A stretch of DNA of 6,502 nt from Acidimicrobiales bacterium. Its GTDB lineage: Bacteria; Actinomycetota; Acidimicrobiia; Acidimicrobiales; Poriferisodalaceae. Below, one piece after another: positions 5,931 to 6,502 of the stretch (positions within the stretch are counted from its first letter, which is position 1; every line of letters begins with the position of its first letter). The stretch is taken from positions 1-6,502 of the forward strand of contig JASMKJ010000181.1 in assembly GCA_030749275.1 (NCBI GenBank), in the 5' to 3' direction. The position numbers and the translations under genes are program-made. The notes under the pieces are model-generated. The model was not told the DNA's origin. It searched no databases and saw only the letters and a list, made by a program, of their open reading frames with translations.

Positions 5931-6502
5931 AGTTGAACACAAGTTCGGAAACGAAGTACGCGGTAGGTAGCACAAAGAGCAGGGCATCGAAGCGATCAAA
6001 TACTCCCCCATGTCCAGGAAGCACAGTGCCCATATCTTTGACCCCCATGTCTCGTTTGATCATCGACTGCGCTAGGTCTCCTATTGGCGCGGCGAGAGCA
6101 ACAGCCAGGCCCAGCCAAAAACAATCCATCATCGATTCGGACCAGGGGTACACGCCCGGGAATCTATTCAATACCAACGTGGTTACGACAACGGCAAGCA
6201 TCATGCCGCCTATGAGTCCCTCATATGTCTTGTTCGGACTCACACGCGGAGCGATCTTCGATTGGCCGGTGGTACTACCAATGACATAACCACCTACGTC
6301 GTAGGAGATGGTACCTATGACAGCCCCAATCAAAATTGCATCGCCATTGGGTTGAGCGAGAATCAGGGCCCCGAAAGACCCAAGTCCGCCAACCCATCCG
6401 AAGCCAAGCAAAGTGACCGCGAAATTAGCTGTTACGTGTTGAGATTCGACATCAAACAAGAACCAACACAGGCCAGTCACTATTAACAAAGCGAAAACAA
6501 CG
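5929..6502 (-). CDS. cdsA: Phosphatidate cytidylyltransferase, 5' end missing
   Basis: CdsA is an integral membrane enzyme that makes CDP-diacylglycerol from CTP and phosphatidate, the branch point of phospholipid synthesis. About 191 C-terminal residues are visible. The frame is still open at the window edge, so the true start lies outside and the TTG at 6489 is just an internal Leu codon. The segment is strongly hydrophobic, with about six membrane stretches. It carries the conserved SPNKTYEG segment and, at nt 5986-6066, the full CDP-diglyceride synthetase signature: SMIKRD, then VKD-MG, LPGHGG and FDRFD. The protein ends about 18 residues after that signature, as is usual. dxr follows after 11 nt in the same operon. 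Confidence 0.96.
   Translation of the reverse strand, partial: VVFALLIVTGLCWFLFDVESQHVTANFAVTLLGFGWVGGLGSFGALILAQPNGDAILIGAVIGTISYDVGGYVIGSTTGQSKIAPRVSPNKTYEGLIGGMMLAVVVTTLVLNRFPGVYPWSESMMDCFWLGLAVALAAPIGDLAQSMIKRDMGVKDMGTVLPGHGGVFDRFDALLFVLPTAYFVSELVFN

Noticed and set aside
5831..6289. Plus-strand open frame of 152 codons
   Set aside because: It is antisense to the dxr start and cdsA, and reads as low-complexity with no membrane or domain pattern.
1..6502. Mobile element, CRISPR, toxin-antitoxin, phage or defence system
   Set aside because: All coding space is accounted for by conserved housekeeping genes in standard order. I saw no terminal repeats, spaced direct repeats or foreign-looking genes.

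Overview
This window is a compact, one-direction block of bacterial housekeeping genes. Every gene I can support lies on the minus strand. In transcription order (high to low coordinates) they are cdsA (5' end beyond the window), dxr, rseP, ispG, a gap with a terminator-like hairpin, rimP, nusA, a 147-nt gap, and infB (only its first 44 codons, running off the left edge). The order cdsA-dxr-rseP-ispG followed by rimP-nusA-infB is typical of Actinobacteria (Actinomycetota). The NusA, RimP, IspG and IF-2 sequences look actinobacterial. Base composition looks close to half G+C, low for that phylum, so a marine or freshwater Acidimicrobiia-like lineage is my best guess. That placement is inference, not proof.

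Region 3522-6502 holds a tight cdsA-dxr-rseP unit. The dxr start lies 11 nt after the cdsA stop, and dxr and rseP share one base (TAGTG). ispG follows after 49 nt. These genes cover CDP-diacylglycerol synthesis, the first committed MEP isoprenoid step, site-2 intramembrane proteolysis, and the [4Fe-4S] step of the MEP pathway. All diagnostic catalytic motifs that fall inside the window are present.

Region 2109-2278 is the most structured non-coding stretch. It has an inverted repeat around the ispG stop, a weak promoter-like pair, and a 10-bp perfect hairpin followed by five T's in the minus-strand sense. This hairpin either ends the upstream operon or acts as a leader attenuator for rimP-nusA-infB. 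It is also crossed by an open frame that continues from the ispG stop to a TGATG junction at rimP.

Region 1-2108 is the transcription/translation unit. RimP (30S maturation) and NusA (elongation/termination factor) overlap by 4 nt (ATGA). A 147-nt gap follows where many Gram-positive and actinobacterial genomes carry ylxR, which I do not see here. infB then starts at a TTG with a good ribosome binding site. I found no mobile elements, CRISPR arrays, tRNA or rRNA genes, phage genes, or novel multigene system. The points worth a second look are regulatory (2109-2303) and a long acidic NusA tail.
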